NCBI GenBank assembly: GCA_018335655.1
Contig: JAGXRX010000012.1
Coordinates: forward strand, 1 to 40,401
Source of the DNA: Erysipelothrix sp.
GTDB taxonomy: Bacteria; Bacillota_I; Bacilli_A; Erysipelotrichales; Erysipelotrichaceae
Direction: 5' to 3'
Length of the DNA: 40,401 bases
The first letter of the stretch is position 1; every line of letters begins with the position of its first letter. The position numbers and the translations under genes are program-made. The notes below the pieces were generated by a model, which was not told the DNA's origin, did not search any database, and was given only the letters and a program-made list of their open reading frames with translations. This document shows positions 25,300-33,348 of the stretch, piece by piece.

Positions 25300-26560
25300 A
25301 ATTGATTTAAGCCACGCAAAACTAGCATCTTCGATTTTTGATAAGCAAAGTGATGTATCACGCATTCATTCATGGATTCATGAAAAGACTTATAAAGGAA
25401 GTGATTATCTTGGCTGGGTTGATTGGCCATTAAACTATGATACAAATGAGTTTGAAAGAGTAATTAAAGCTGCAGAAAAGATTCGTAGTGATGCGGATGT
25501 TTTACTAGTAATTGGGGTTGGAGGTTCTTACTTAGGAGCACGTGCTGCCATTGAGTTTGTTAAAGGACTCTATGATGAAAGTAAACCAAAGATCTATTAT
25601 GTTGGAAATACGTTCTCATCAACTGCACTACTTCAAATTTTAAATAATATTGAAGGAAAATCTGTTTATGTCAATGTTATTTCTAAATCAGGAACTACAA
25701 CCGAAACAGCTTTAGCTTTCAGAATGATTCGCTTAAAAATGCAAGAATGGTATGGCGATGAAGCGAAAAATCGTATCTTTGCGACTACCGATAAAGCTCG
25801 TGGAACACTTAAACAACTTTCCAACGACATGGGATATGAAACATTTACGATTCCTGATGATGTGGGCGGACGCTATTCAGTCTTTACATCAGTAGGATTA
25901 TTACCGATTGCGGCAGCTGGGGTGGATATAAGAGCATTAATGAAAGGGTCATTAGATGCTTATAATGATTTAAACACCGATGATTTAGCTCTTAATCCTG
26001 CATATCAATATGCAGTTGCTCGTAAGCTTCTTGAAGCAAGTGGTAAATCAGTAGAGATTATGGTTTCCTATGAAAGCCATTTTGGCATGTTAGCAGAGTG
26101 GTGGAAACAGTTGTTTGGAGAGTCAGAAGGAAAAGAGGGCAAAGGATTATTCCCTGCATCAGTAATTAATTCTACTGATCTTCATTCTATGGGTCAATTC
26201 ATTCAAGAAGGAAAGAAAGTTTTCTTTGAATCAGTACTTCGTGTTAATGAAGTGTTACTTGATGGAGTTGTACTCACAAGTGAAAATGATACAGATCAAA
26301 TCAATTATCTTGGTGGTAAATCTTTACACTGGGTAAACCAACAAGCACTTTTAGGAACATTATCTGCTCATGTGAATGAAGGAAATGTACCGAATATTAT
26401 TATTGATATTCCAAAACATGATGCTTATACATTTGGATACCTTATCTATTTCTACTTTAAAGCTGTTGCGATGAGTGTGTATATGGATGATGTGAATCCA
26501 TTTGATCAACCAGGCGTTGAAGTTTATAAGCGAAATATGTTTAAGTTGTTAGGAAAATAA
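25292..26560 (+). CDS. pgi: Glucose-6-phosphate isomerase
   Basis: Interconverts glucose-6-phosphate and fructose-6-phosphate in glycolysis; 422 residues, the shorter bacterial form. Seen: GVGGSYLGARAA, the phosphate-binding SKSGTTTET, GGRYSVFTSVGLLP and the catalytic Glu in GESEGKEGKG. ATG 25292 is chosen because AAAGGAAAA precedes it and the family starts with MIKIDLS; a longer frame would overlap the S1 gene deeply. It ends at a strong terminator. Confidence 0.97.
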   Translation: MIKIDLSHAKLASSIFDKQSDVSRIHSWIHEKTYKGSDYLGWVDWPLNYDTNEFERVIKAAEKIRSDADVLLVIGVGGSYLGARAAIEFVKGLYDESKPKIYYVGNTFSSTALLQILNNIEGKSVYVNVISKSGTTTETALAFRMIRLKMQEWYGDEAKNRIFATTDKARGTLKQLSNDMGYETFTIPDDVGGRYSVFTSVGLLPIAAAGVDIRALMKGSLDAYNDLNTDDLALNPAYQYAVARKLLEASGKSVEIMVSYESHFGMLAEWWKQLFGESEGKEGKGLFPASVINSTDLHSMGQFIQEGKKVFFESVLRVNEVLLDGVVLTSENDTDQINYLGGKSLHWVNQQALLGTLSAHVNEGNVPNIIIDIPKHDAYTFGYLIYFYFKAVAMSVYMDDVNPFDQPGVEVYKRNMFKLLGK

Positions 26561-26568
26561 TAGTTATG

Positions 26569-26600
26569 AAAAACAATCATGTTTCTATGATTGTTTTTTT
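26569..26600 (+). terminator. Terminator of pgi
   Basis: AAAAACAATCAT (26569-26580) pairs with ATGATTGTTTTT (26587-26598) around GTTTCT, with a further T run. The next promoter begins at base 26601. Confidence 0.9.
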
Positions 26601-26609
26601 TGGTATAAT
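26601..26609 (+). promoter_or_regulatory. Extended -10 promoter abutting the pgi terminator
   Basis: TGG-TATAAT directly follows the T tract. The T run could serve as a poor -35 region. GGGAGG and ATG 26638 lie downstream. Confidence 0.65.
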
Positions 26610-26637
26610 TCTTTCAGATTGGGGAGGAAATATTAGA

Positions 26638-26814
26638 ATGTTTAAGTTAATTTGGATAGGTCTTATGATGATTATGCCTTTAATAATTTCATTGTTCTTT
26701 GAATTTGAATATTCAATTATCTTTGGTAAAGTTGTGGTGTATACCTTAACTACACTTTCTTTCGTGTTTGGACTATGGATGATTAAGAAAGATTTTATTG
26801 ATAAATTGGATTAA
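26638..26814 (+). CDS. 58-residue membrane protein, unknown function
   Basis: Two hydrophobic segments (about residues 3-20 and 28-47) and a charged C-terminus (KKDFIDKLD). ATG 26638 is preferred over an upstream in-frame ATG at 26566 because the latter would begin inside the pgi terminator, whereas 26638 is preceded by its own promoter and GGAGG (spacing about 10 nt). It is framed by two terminators and so is an independent one-gene unit. No family recognised. Confidence 0.6.
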   Translation: MFKLIWIGLMMIMPLIISLFFEFEYSIIFGKVVVYTLTTLSFVFGLWMIKKDFIDKLD

Positions 26815-26826
26815 GATGAAGTTTTA

Positions 26827-26856
26827 AAAAGACTAACTGCAAAGTTAGTCTTTTAT
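26827..26856. terminator. Bidirectional terminator between the small membrane gene and apbE
   Basis: AAAAGACTAAC (26827-26837) pairs with GTTAGTCTTTT (26844-26854) around TGCAAA. A and T runs on both flanks suit use from either side. Confidence 0.85.
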
Positions 26857-26860
26857 AATT

Positions 26861-28015
26861 CTACTTATAAGATGCTGCGTACTGTTTTAAGTTATCACTT
26901 AGGCCATACCATACATTAATGGTAGTGACTTGACCAAATTCATTTTGAAGTTTTTGAACACCTTGTTTTGTCTCAAGAATTGATTCTGAAGGACGAGAGT
27001 CTTCTTCGAATACCCAAAGAGCTCCAAAGAATTGATCAGGGAAAGTTTCTTGCAAGCGAGCTAAGAATGTTTGTCCCTCTTCAAGTGTTTTTAAAAATAG
27101 AATCGTTGATAAAGTATCACCAAGTGTAGCATCTTCACTTACAACAACGACATTTCTAAATTGATTGGTAGGAAGTTGAGTCTTAGGATTAATAAGGTGA
27201 TGATAGAAAGTACCTTGTTCATCGAAATAGTTTTGTTGATCAATACCTGATGTTGAAATTGCAACATTAAATGGCATTTCAATGTTTTCAACACCGTTAG
27301 CAACTCCAATATTCCATGGTTTGTTTTCTTCCTTTAAACCCAATAAATTAATAGAAGAAAGACCTGCAGAAATGAGGGCACGAGTTAATCCTGCTTCAAT
27401 GATGGCTTGACTTGCTTTATCAGCAGCATAACCTTTGGCAATACCACCTAAATCTAAACTTGCGCATGATTTAGTAATAAAGATAGTGGAGTTGACTTCA
27501 TCAATTTCAATTAAATCCCAACCAATACATTGTGCAGCTTCAGCTAATAGTTCTAAGTCGGGAGTAGGACCGATCCCACCATTTCCTTTAGCTATTTCGC
27601 GGTAGCCATGCCATATTTCAAATATTGCACCTGCGGTAACATCAAAAATACCATCACTAAGGTCGTACATTTCTTTGGATATTTTTAGTAATTCAATGAC
27701 TCTTGGATCAACTTTAACTGGAACAATTCCAGCCATTTGGTTGACTGTGTAGAGTGAATTAACACCTTCATAAGCTGCATAGCGATCAAAATGTTGGTTA
27801 AGATCTGCGATGGTTGAGCGAAACAGTTCAAACTTTTTATCAAAATCACTTTTTGAACGCGTTAAACCAATAAGTCGAAACTCAGTATTGAATCCAGCAG
27901 TTAAAGTAATATTACTAAACCGTTCTATTTCAAGTGCTTGTCGAATTTGGACAAATGCAATCACAAAGATTACAAATCCAATTAATCCTGCACGAAACCA
28001 TTTGTTTTCTAACAT
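26861..28015 (-). CDS. apbE: FAD:protein FMN transferase ApbE
   Basis: Attaches FMN covalently to Thr in D-x-x-(S/T)-G-A-(T/S) motifs of exported or membrane flavoproteins, including RnfG and RnfD; 384 residues. An N-terminal hydrophobic helix (about 9-24) anchors it with the enzyme domain outside. Family blocks are LNQHFDRYAAYEG, DLGGIAKGYAADKA, SAGLSSINLLG, the HHLINPKT active-site region and the metal-binding LGDTLSTILFL. AAGGAG lies 7 nt before ATG. Divergent from rnfC, sharing a 182-bp promoter region, which supports a dedicated role for this RNF complex. Confidence 0.95.
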   Translation of the reverse strand: MLENKWFRAGLIGFVIFVIAFVQIRQALEIERFSNITLTAGFNTEFRLIGLTRSKSDFDKKFELFRSTIADLNQHFDRYAAYEGVNSLYTVNQMAGIVPVKVDPRVIELLKISKEMYDLSDGIFDVTAGAIFEIWHGYREIAKGNGGIGPTPDLELLAEAAQCIGWDLIEIDEVNSTIFITKSCASLDLGGIAKGYAADKASQAIIEAGLTRALISAGLSSINLLGLKEENKPWNIGVANGVENIEMPFNVAISTSGIDQQNYFDEQGTFYHHLINPKTQLPTNQFRNVVVVSEDATLGDTLSTILFLKTLEEGQTFLARLQETFPDQFFGALWVFEEDSRPSESILETKQGVQKLQNEFGQVTTINVWYGLSDNLKQYAASYK

Positions 28016-28036
28016 AATCTACTCCTTTACTGTAAT

Positions 28037-28045
28037 AGTATACCA
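28037..28045 (-). promoter_or_regulatory. Extended -10 promoter of apbE
   Basis: Minus strand TGG-TATACT, one mismatch to the extended consensus, 21 nt before the ATG at 28015 with AAGGAG between. Confidence 0.6.
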
Positions 28046-28126
28046 AAGCAAATGTAAAAAAGTCCTAATTATTTTGTGTGATTTGTTATAAATTTAACAA
28101 TACGTATTTAAGCTTGTGAATGAGAG

Positions 28127-28135
28127 TGATATAAT
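28127..28135 (+). promoter_or_regulatory. Extended -10 promoter of the rnf operon
   Basis: TGA-TATAAT is a perfect extended -10, about 60 nt before the rnfC start at 28198. Together with the apbE promoter it forms a compact divergent control region. Confidence 0.65.
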
Positions 28136-28197
28136 GTCCCTATGTCATGGCTCATGAAGTCATTTCAAATGTTAAGAAGGTTGAAAGGAAGGTTACT

Positions 28198-29493
28198 ATG
28201 TCATTTTGGATTGGTTCAATGCAAAAGCACATCGAAGGTTTCAAAGAACTAACTACTTATAACGACATCGTCAATATCGCTGCGCCTAAAGAGGTTTATA
28301 TTCCTCTTATCAATGGTGTATCCACAGCGTTTGAAGTGTTAGTAAAAGAAGGCGATCGTGTTTTTGTCAATACAAAAGTTGCAGTACGCAACGATAGATT
28401 TGTAGTTCCGTTATTCTCTCCTGTATCAGGAGTCGTCAAAGGCATCAAAAAAATGATGCATTCTTCTCTCAAGCAAGTCGATCATATTGTAATTGAAAAT
28501 GATGAGTTATATGAATCAACTAATTCAATTCCTCGCTTTGATCTTGAGAATGCTACCAAAGAAGAAGTTATTGAATTTGTGAAGGATTCAGGTATTGTAG
28601 GAATGGGTGGTGCAGGATTCCCAACTTACTTTAAGTACTTAACTCCCGCAACATTACATTATGTGTTAATCAACGCTGTAGAATGTGAGCCTTACATTAC
28701 TTCAGATTATCGCATGATGGAAAACTACACTCAGGATTTAATTACTGGGTTTATTGCCTTGAAGAAAATGGCAAATGCACAAGAAGTGCATATTGCGATT
28801 AAGAAATCTAAAAAGACGTTAATTAAGTATATTCAAGAAGCAATCAAACCATATCCATTTGCCTCCATTAAAGAGGTGGATGATGTTTATCCTATGGGTT
28901 GGGAACGCACACTTGTATATGCAATCTATAAAAAACGTTATGATAGAATCCCTTGTGAAGTTAATGTTATCGTGAACAATGCAACAACAGCCATTGCTCT
29001 TGGACAAGCTATTAATCATCAACAAGGACCTACTCATAAAATGGTAACTGTATCTGGTAATGGAATTAAAAATCCTGCCAACGTCTTTGTACCTGTAGGT
29101 ACTCCAGCAAGCCATATTATTTCACAACTTGGTGGATATACAGGTGATCAGATCACATGTGTTGCCGGTGGACCAATGATGGGTAAAACCATGACAAATG
29201 ATGCATGGGTTATTACACCATATACTAATGCAATTACGATTACTCAAACAGTTAAAATTGATGATATGACGTGTCTGCGTTGTGGAACATGTAATGATCA
29301 TTGTCCTGCAGGATTACTTCCAGTTCGAATTAATAATGCTGAACAAGCAAAAAATGTTGATCTTATTGCACAGCTTCATGCTGAACTATGTATTGAATGT
29401 GGATTATGTACTTATGTATGTCCATCAAAACTTGAAGTGACAGAAGGTGTTCGTAAAGCTAAACGAGCCCTTGCATTGAAGAAGGGAGTTTAA
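28198..29493 (+). CDS. rnfC: RNF complex subunit RnfC
   Basis: Peripheral subunit of the membrane-bound ferredoxin:NAD+ oxidoreductase, holding the NAD(H)/FMN site; 431 residues. N-terminal barrel-sandwich (PLFSPVSGVVKGI), FMN/NAD-binding GMGGAGFPTYFK and ECEPYITSDYR, then two [4Fe-4S] motifs: C359, C362, C365, C369 and C398, C401, C404, C408 (C-x2-C-x2-C-x3-C each). ATG 28198 is preceded by AAGGAAGG and matches the family start; a longer frame begins 51 bases upstream without an SD. First gene of the operon. Confidence 0.96.
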   Translation: MSFWIGSMQKHIEGFKELTTYNDIVNIAAPKEVYIPLINGVSTAFEVLVKEGDRVFVNTKVAVRNDRFVVPLFSPVSGVVKGIKKMMHSSLKQVDHIVIENDELYESTNSIPRFDLENATKEEVIEFVKDSGIVGMGGAGFPTYFKYLTPATLHYVLINAVECEPYITSDYRMMENYTQDLITGFIALKKMANAQEVHIAIKKSKKTLIKYIQEAIKPYPFASIKEVDDVYPMGWERTLVYAIYKKRYDRIPCEVNVIVNNATTAIALGQAINHQQGPTHKMVTVSGNGIKNPANVFVPVGTPASHIISQLGGYTGDQITCVAGGPMMGKTMTNDAWVITPYTNAITITQTVKIDDMTCLRCGTCNDHCPAGLLPVRINNAEQAKNVDLIAQLHAELCIECGLCTYVCPSKLEVTEGVRKAKRALALKKGV

Positions 29494-29495
29494 TC

Positions 29496-30983
29496 ATGAA
29501 ATTTACTTACAAAGTTTCACCGACGATGAAAACTCGTCAAAGTACGCAACAAATCATGTTCCTTCTTACTTTAGGACTAATGGCCGTCGTATTGTTCTCA
29601 TCAACATTCTATTTTGTTGAATACGGTATAGATTATGTTATTCATTTATGGAGCTTACTTGCAGTTGCTGTTCTAGTAGCTGTCGGTTCAGAGGTAGTTT
29701 GGGCTTATTTACTTAAGAAAGATGTTCTGGCATATTTAAAGACTTCATTTCCTTGGGTAACAGCAATTATCTTAGTATTAATGGTTCCAATTTCGACTCC
29801 ACTTTATCCGATTGCGATTGGTACACTATTTGCCATCGTTGTCGCTAAGCTATTGTTTGGAGGATTTGGACATAACGTCTTTAACTTAGCTGGTGTTGGG
29901 CGTACTGTTATGTTGTTTAGCTTTGGTGCAAGCATAGTACCAGACCTTATTACATCGGCAACTCCAATTTCTTCTATTGCAAATATTGGTTGGATTATTA
30001 CTGATCCCGCTTTAGTTGAGCCATTTCTTGCTCAGTTTGGTGGTATCACTGGTTTACTTCTTGGATGGTATCCAGGAGGACTTGGTGAAACATCAGCATT
30101 ACTTATTATGATTATTGGAGCTTTCTTAGCAATTAAAAATGTACTAGACTGGCGTATTCCTGTGTTCTATATTGGAACACTGTTTGCACTAGCTTCCATT
30201 ATTGCAGTTGTTCAAGGTATTGGTGTTTGGTATCCTCTTTACCACATTTTTGCGGGTGGAGCGATGTTTGCAGCAGTATTTATGTTAACTGATCCTGTTA
30301 CTAATCCAACTTCTGCATCAGGTCGTATCATCTTTGCGATAGGTGCAGCAATTATTACTATCTTAATTCGTGTTCAAGGTAACTACCCTGGTGGTGTTGT
30401 CTTCTCAATTCTTATTATGAATATGTTATCACCAATGATTGATCGCTTTACTGATGGATGGCAATTAGCTTTATCCAAGAAATATGTAATTTCAATGGTA
30501 TCAGTATTTGTTGTTGGAGCTATTCTTATGGGTGTTGTTGGACTTAACATGAAAGCTATCGTTATTGCAGAACCGGAACCTGAAGTTCCAGATATTACAC
30601 TTTCAACACCAATTTCACTTGATCAAAGTGCAACTGCAGTTAAAGGTGTGGTTCTCTCATCTACAACAGAAGGTGACTTCGAAGTAGTGCTTGTAGAAAT
30701 TCGTGGTTATTCAGTATTAGAAGGTGGCTATGATGATGCACTACCTAACAAAATTGAGGTCAAGATTAATAAAACAACATTAAAAGTAGATAGTGTAAAG
30801 GTTGTTGAAATCAAAGACACTAATAATATTGGAACAAAAGTAGATAATCCAAAATTCTTGGATCAATTCAAGGATGTCGATGAAACAAGTAGTGTTGATG
30901 CTGTATCAGGTGCAACAGTGACATCATTGTCTGTTGTACGTGCAGTGTTCGCAGCACTTGAACATGTGAAGGGAGGAGAATAA
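29496..30983 (+). CDS. rnfD: RnfD with an additional C-terminal FMN-binding domain
   Basis: Integral flavoprotein subunit of the RNF ion pump. Residues 1-350 are the polytopic NqrB/RnfD core with the HNVFNLAGVGRT and TDPVTNPTSASGR blocks. A probable covalent FMN site is D150-T156 (DLITSAT). The protein is 495 residues, about 150 longer than usual. The last membrane helix (330-350) is followed by a linker and an extracytoplasmic FMN_bind domain (about 385-490) ending in DAVSGAT (468-474), a classic ApbE target. This domain closely resembles the second domain of the next gene's product, sharing GYSVLEGGY and VSGAT/ISGVT, so it likely arose by duplication. SD GAAGGGAG is upstream; 2-nt gap to rnfC. 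Confidence 0.95.
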   Translation: MKFTYKVSPTMKTRQSTQQIMFLLTLGLMAVVLFSSTFYFVEYGIDYVIHLWSLLAVAVLVAVGSEVVWAYLLKKDVLAYLKTSFPWVTAIILVLMVPISTPLYPIAIGTLFAIVVAKLLFGGFGHNVFNLAGVGRTVMLFSFGASIVPDLITSATPISSIANIGWIITDPALVEPFLAQFGGITGLLLGWYPGGLGETSALLIMIIGAFLAIKNVLDWRIPVFYIGTLFALASIIAVVQGIGVWYPLYHIFAGGAMFAAVFMLTDPVTNPTSASGRIIFAIGAAIITILIRVQGNYPGGVVFSILIMNMLSPMIDRFTDGWQLALSKKYVISMVSVFVVGAILMGVVGLNMKAIVIAEPEPEVPDITLSTPISLDQSATAVKGVVLSSTTEGDFEVVLVEIRGYSVLEGGYDDALPNKIEVKINKTTLKVDSVKVVEIKDTNNIGTKVDNPKFLDQFKDVDETSSVDAVSGATVTSLSVVRAVFAALEHVKGGE

Positions 30984-30984
30984 T

Positions 30985-31926
30985 ATGAATAACAAAAAGA
31001 TTATTCACATTACACTTTTTCTAGCAATTATTGCATCACTATCAGGTGGGTTACTTTCATTTGTGAACTCACTGACTGCTCCAATTATTAATGAAAATGC
31101 AATTGCAGCTGAAAAAGTGACTTTAAAATTATTATTTCCTAATACCGATGAATTTGCCCCGGTCACTGGTTTTGAAGATGAAACAGGAGCAATCTTGTCA
31201 ATCTTTGAAGCTAAAGGTGCAGGTCTTGCTTATAAAGTATCTCGCATGGGATATGCAAATCCTATCGTTATGATGGTAGGTATTTCCAATGATGGGAAAA
31301 TTGTTGGATTTGAAGTTCTAGAATTAGCAGATACCCCAGGTTATGGAATGAAAGTTGGAGAAGCTCCATTTAAGAATTCTATTATTGGGAAGTCTACAAC
31401 AGATGGTTTGGATTTGATTTCAGGATCAACTATTTCATCAATGGCAGCTATAAATGCAATTAATGCAGCAAGAGCTCATTTCAATAACTTTAAAGGAATT
31501 GATGATGATGGTTCTGGTTCAGTAGTTACTCCACCAGTACCTGAACTTGGAAGAACAATTTTATTTTCATCCGATGAAGCTACTTCAGTAACAACTGTTG
31601 TGACTAACGAAGTTGTTAATGGTGATGAAAAGACATTCACTGTAGAATCAAATGGTTATTCAGTGCTTGAAGGTGGTTACGCAGATGCAAAACCTAATGT
31701 ATTCAATGTCACAATCAATACAGTAACTAAGGTGATTGTTAAAGTTGAAGTTGTTGAAATGAATGATACTAAAGGTATCGGTGATAAAGTAGAACATGAA
31801 GTATTCTTATCTCAGTTTGTTGGACTTGAACTTGAAGATGAAAATTCTAGTGTTGATATTATTAGTGGTGTAACACGTACGTCAATTTCAGTGATTCGCG
31901 CTGTAATGACTACACGTGGGAAGTAG
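30985..31926 (+). CDS. rnfG: RnfG with tandem FMN-binding domains
   Basis: Extracytoplasmic flavoprotein of the RNF complex: one N-terminal membrane anchor (about 7-29) and normally one FMN_bind domain in 180-210 residues. This protein has 313. Domain 1 (about 75-165) carries TPGYGMKVGEAPF and the flavinylation site D143-T149 (DLISGST). After a Gly/Ser/Pro linker, domain 2 (about 190-308) carries GYSVLEGGYADA and D291-T297 (DIISGVT). Domain 2 is closer to the RnfD extra domain than to domain 1. The Ala position of the ApbE motif is Ser and Val here, so modification of both threonines needs proof. SD GGGAGGAG; 1-nt gap to rnfD. Confidence 0.95.
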   Translation: MNNKKIIHITLFLAIIASLSGGLLSFVNSLTAPIINENAIAAEKVTLKLLFPNTDEFAPVTGFEDETGAILSIFEAKGAGLAYKVSRMGYANPIVMMVGISNDGKIVGFEVLELADTPGYGMKVGEAPFKNSIIGKSTTDGLDLISGSTISSMAAINAINAARAHFNNFKGIDDDGSGSVVTPPVPELGRTILFSSDEATSVTTVVTNEVVNGDEKTFTVESNGYSVLEGGYADAKPNVFNVTINTVTKVIVKVEVVEMNDTKGIGDKVEHEVFLSQFVGLELEDENSSVDIISGVTRTSISVIRAVMTTRGK

Positions 31927-31935
31927 GTGAAACTC

Positions 31936-32580
31936 ATGAGTCTATTTAAAAACCTATCAAATGGGATGATCAAAGAGAATCCTGTATTTGCTTTATACTT
32001 AGGACTTTGTTCTGTATTAGCAGTTTCCAATACTATAAACAACGCATTAGGTATGAGTGTAGCAGTTATTATCGTGCTTACAGTATCAAACGTTATCATT
32101 GCGGCAATGAGAAAAGTCATTCCTTATGAAATCCGTATACCAGTTTATATTGTTGTCATCGCAACACTTGTAAAAATTGTTGAGATGCTTATGCAAGCCT
32201 ACACACCTGAGTTGTTCACAGCTTTGGGAGTGTTTATTCCATTAATTGTTGTTAACTGTATTATCCTTGGACGTGCGGAAGCTTATGCTTCTAAAAACAC
32301 CGTGGGAGCGTCATTCATTGACGGTATAGGTATGGGACTTGGATATACTGTTGGGATTTTCCTCCTAGCGGCTATTCGACAACTATTAGCAACAGGTGGA
32401 CTTAACTTAATTAATCCATTTAATCAGTTTGTATTCTTTGATATCACAATCATTCCAAGTGAATTTACGATTCCTCTTTTTGCACAACCTGCAGGAGCGT
32501 TCATAACATTCGCAGTATTGGCTGCTTTACTTGAAGTTTACAAACAATCAGGCACTAAACCTGCCAAGAAAGGAGCATAA
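31936..32580 (+). CDS. rnfE: RNF complex subunit RnfE
   Basis: Six-helix membrane subunit that with RnfA forms the ion-translocating core and shares an Fe centre; 214 residues. Seen: NPVFALYLGLCSVLAVS, FIPLIVVNCIILGRAEA (split for clarity from a longer conserved stretch) and DGIGMGLGYT. The conserved Cys of the repeat motif is in LGLCSV and VNCIILG. ATG 31936 is chosen over GTG 31927 because AGGTGA lies 7 nt before the former. Confidence 0.95.
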   Translation: MSLFKNLSNGMIKENPVFALYLGLCSVLAVSNTINNALGMSVAVIIVLTVSNVIIAAMRKVIPYEIRIPVYIVVIATLVKIVEMLMQAYTPELFTALGVFIPLIVVNCIILGRAEAYASKNTVGASFIDGIGMGLGYTVGIFLLAAIRQLLATGGLNLINPFNQFVFFDITIIPSEFTIPLFAQPAGAFITFAVLAALLEVYKQSGTKPAKKGA

Positions 32581-32582
32581 GA

Positions 32583-33155
32583 ATGGAACTCTTTTCACTA
32601 TTTATTTCCGCCATTTTTATCAATAACATCATCCTCAATAGATTTCTTGGGATGTGTCCTTTCATGGGGGTTTCTCGTAAGACTTCTTCAGCATTAGGTA
32701 TGGGGGGTGCAGTAACATTTGTTATATTCTTCTCATCCATTATTACTTTTGGATTATACACCTATGTTCTTGATCCATTTAATCTACGTTACATGGACCT
32801 CATTACATTCATTCTGATCATTGCGTCATTTGTACAGCTTGTAGAAATGATTATTAAGAAATTCTCCCCATCACTATATAAGTCATTGGGAATCTTCTTG
32901 CCATTGATTACTACGAACTGTGCTGTCTTATTCGTAGCATTAGAAAACATCAAACAAGGTTTCAACTTCACTGAAACAGTGGTTTATGCTTTAGCGGTAC
33001 CTATTGGATTCACACTTGTGTTAATTATCTTCTCTTCAATTCGTGAACGCCTTGATATTGCAGATGTACCACAAGCTTTGAAAGGAAATCCAGTGGCGAT
33101 GATTGTTGCGGCAATTATGGCACTTGCATTTTCAGGATTAGCAGGATTAGTGTAA
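32583..33155 (+). CDS. rnfA: RNF complex subunit RnfA
   Basis: Six-helix membrane core subunit, 190 residues, normal length. Seen: NNIILNRFLGMCPFMG with the conserved Cys, LIEMIIKK-like VEMIIKKFSP, FLPLITTNCAVLF with the second Cys, and the C-terminal PQALKGNPVAMI. RnfA and RnfE are inverted-topology homologues whose Cys residues hold a [2Fe-2S] cluster between them in the related Na+-NQR/RNF structures. AAGGAG precedes ATG with a 2-nt gap from rnfE. Confidence 0.97.
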   Translation: MELFSLFISAIFINNIILNRFLGMCPFMGVSRKTSSALGMGGAVTFVIFFSSIITFGLYTYVLDPFNLRYMDLITFILIIASFVQLVEMIIKKFSPSLYKSLGIFLPLITTNCAVLFVALENIKQGFNFTETVVYALAVPIGFTLVLIIFSSIRERLDIADVPQALKGNPVAMIVAAIMALAFSGLAGLV

Positions 33156-33156
33156 T

Positions 33157-33348
33157 ATGCAATTCATTGCACCAATCATTTTTCTAGGACTTTTAGGAGG
33201 TCTATACGCTTCATCATATTACTTGAATCTAAAGACACCTAAACCTGAAGGATGTGAAGATTTGGATGTATCATGCGGATCTTGCTCAATATCTTCGTGT
33301 GGCTTACATCCAGCAAACAAAGCACTCATAGTGGAGGAAAAATCATGA
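33157..33348 (+). CDS. 63-residue membrane-anchored Cys-rich protein, candidate NqrM-like assembly factor
   Basis: One N-terminal hydrophobic helix (about residues 2-24) followed by a short tail with C33, C40, C43 and C48 (C-x6-C-x2-C-x4-C). It starts 1 nt after the rnfA stop and overlaps rnfB by 4 nt, so it is fully embedded in the operon. In NQR systems the small Cys protein NqrM, also a single helix plus four cysteines, delivers iron to the NqrD/E centre, the homologue of RnfA/E. The layout suggests an analogous job here; sequence similarity to NqrM is not established. It is not part of RnfB: the reading frame and cysteine pattern differ. Confidence 0.75.
   Translation: MQFIAPIIFLGLLGGLYASSYYLNLKTPKPEGCEDLDVSCGSCSISSCGLHPANKALIVEEKS

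Noticed and set aside
26566-26637. N-terminal extension of the small membrane protein
   Set aside because: The codons correspond to the pgi terminator and the next promoter.
28147-28197. N-terminal extension of RnfC
   Set aside because: No SD for the upstream ATG; AAGGAAGG and family alignment support ATG 28198.
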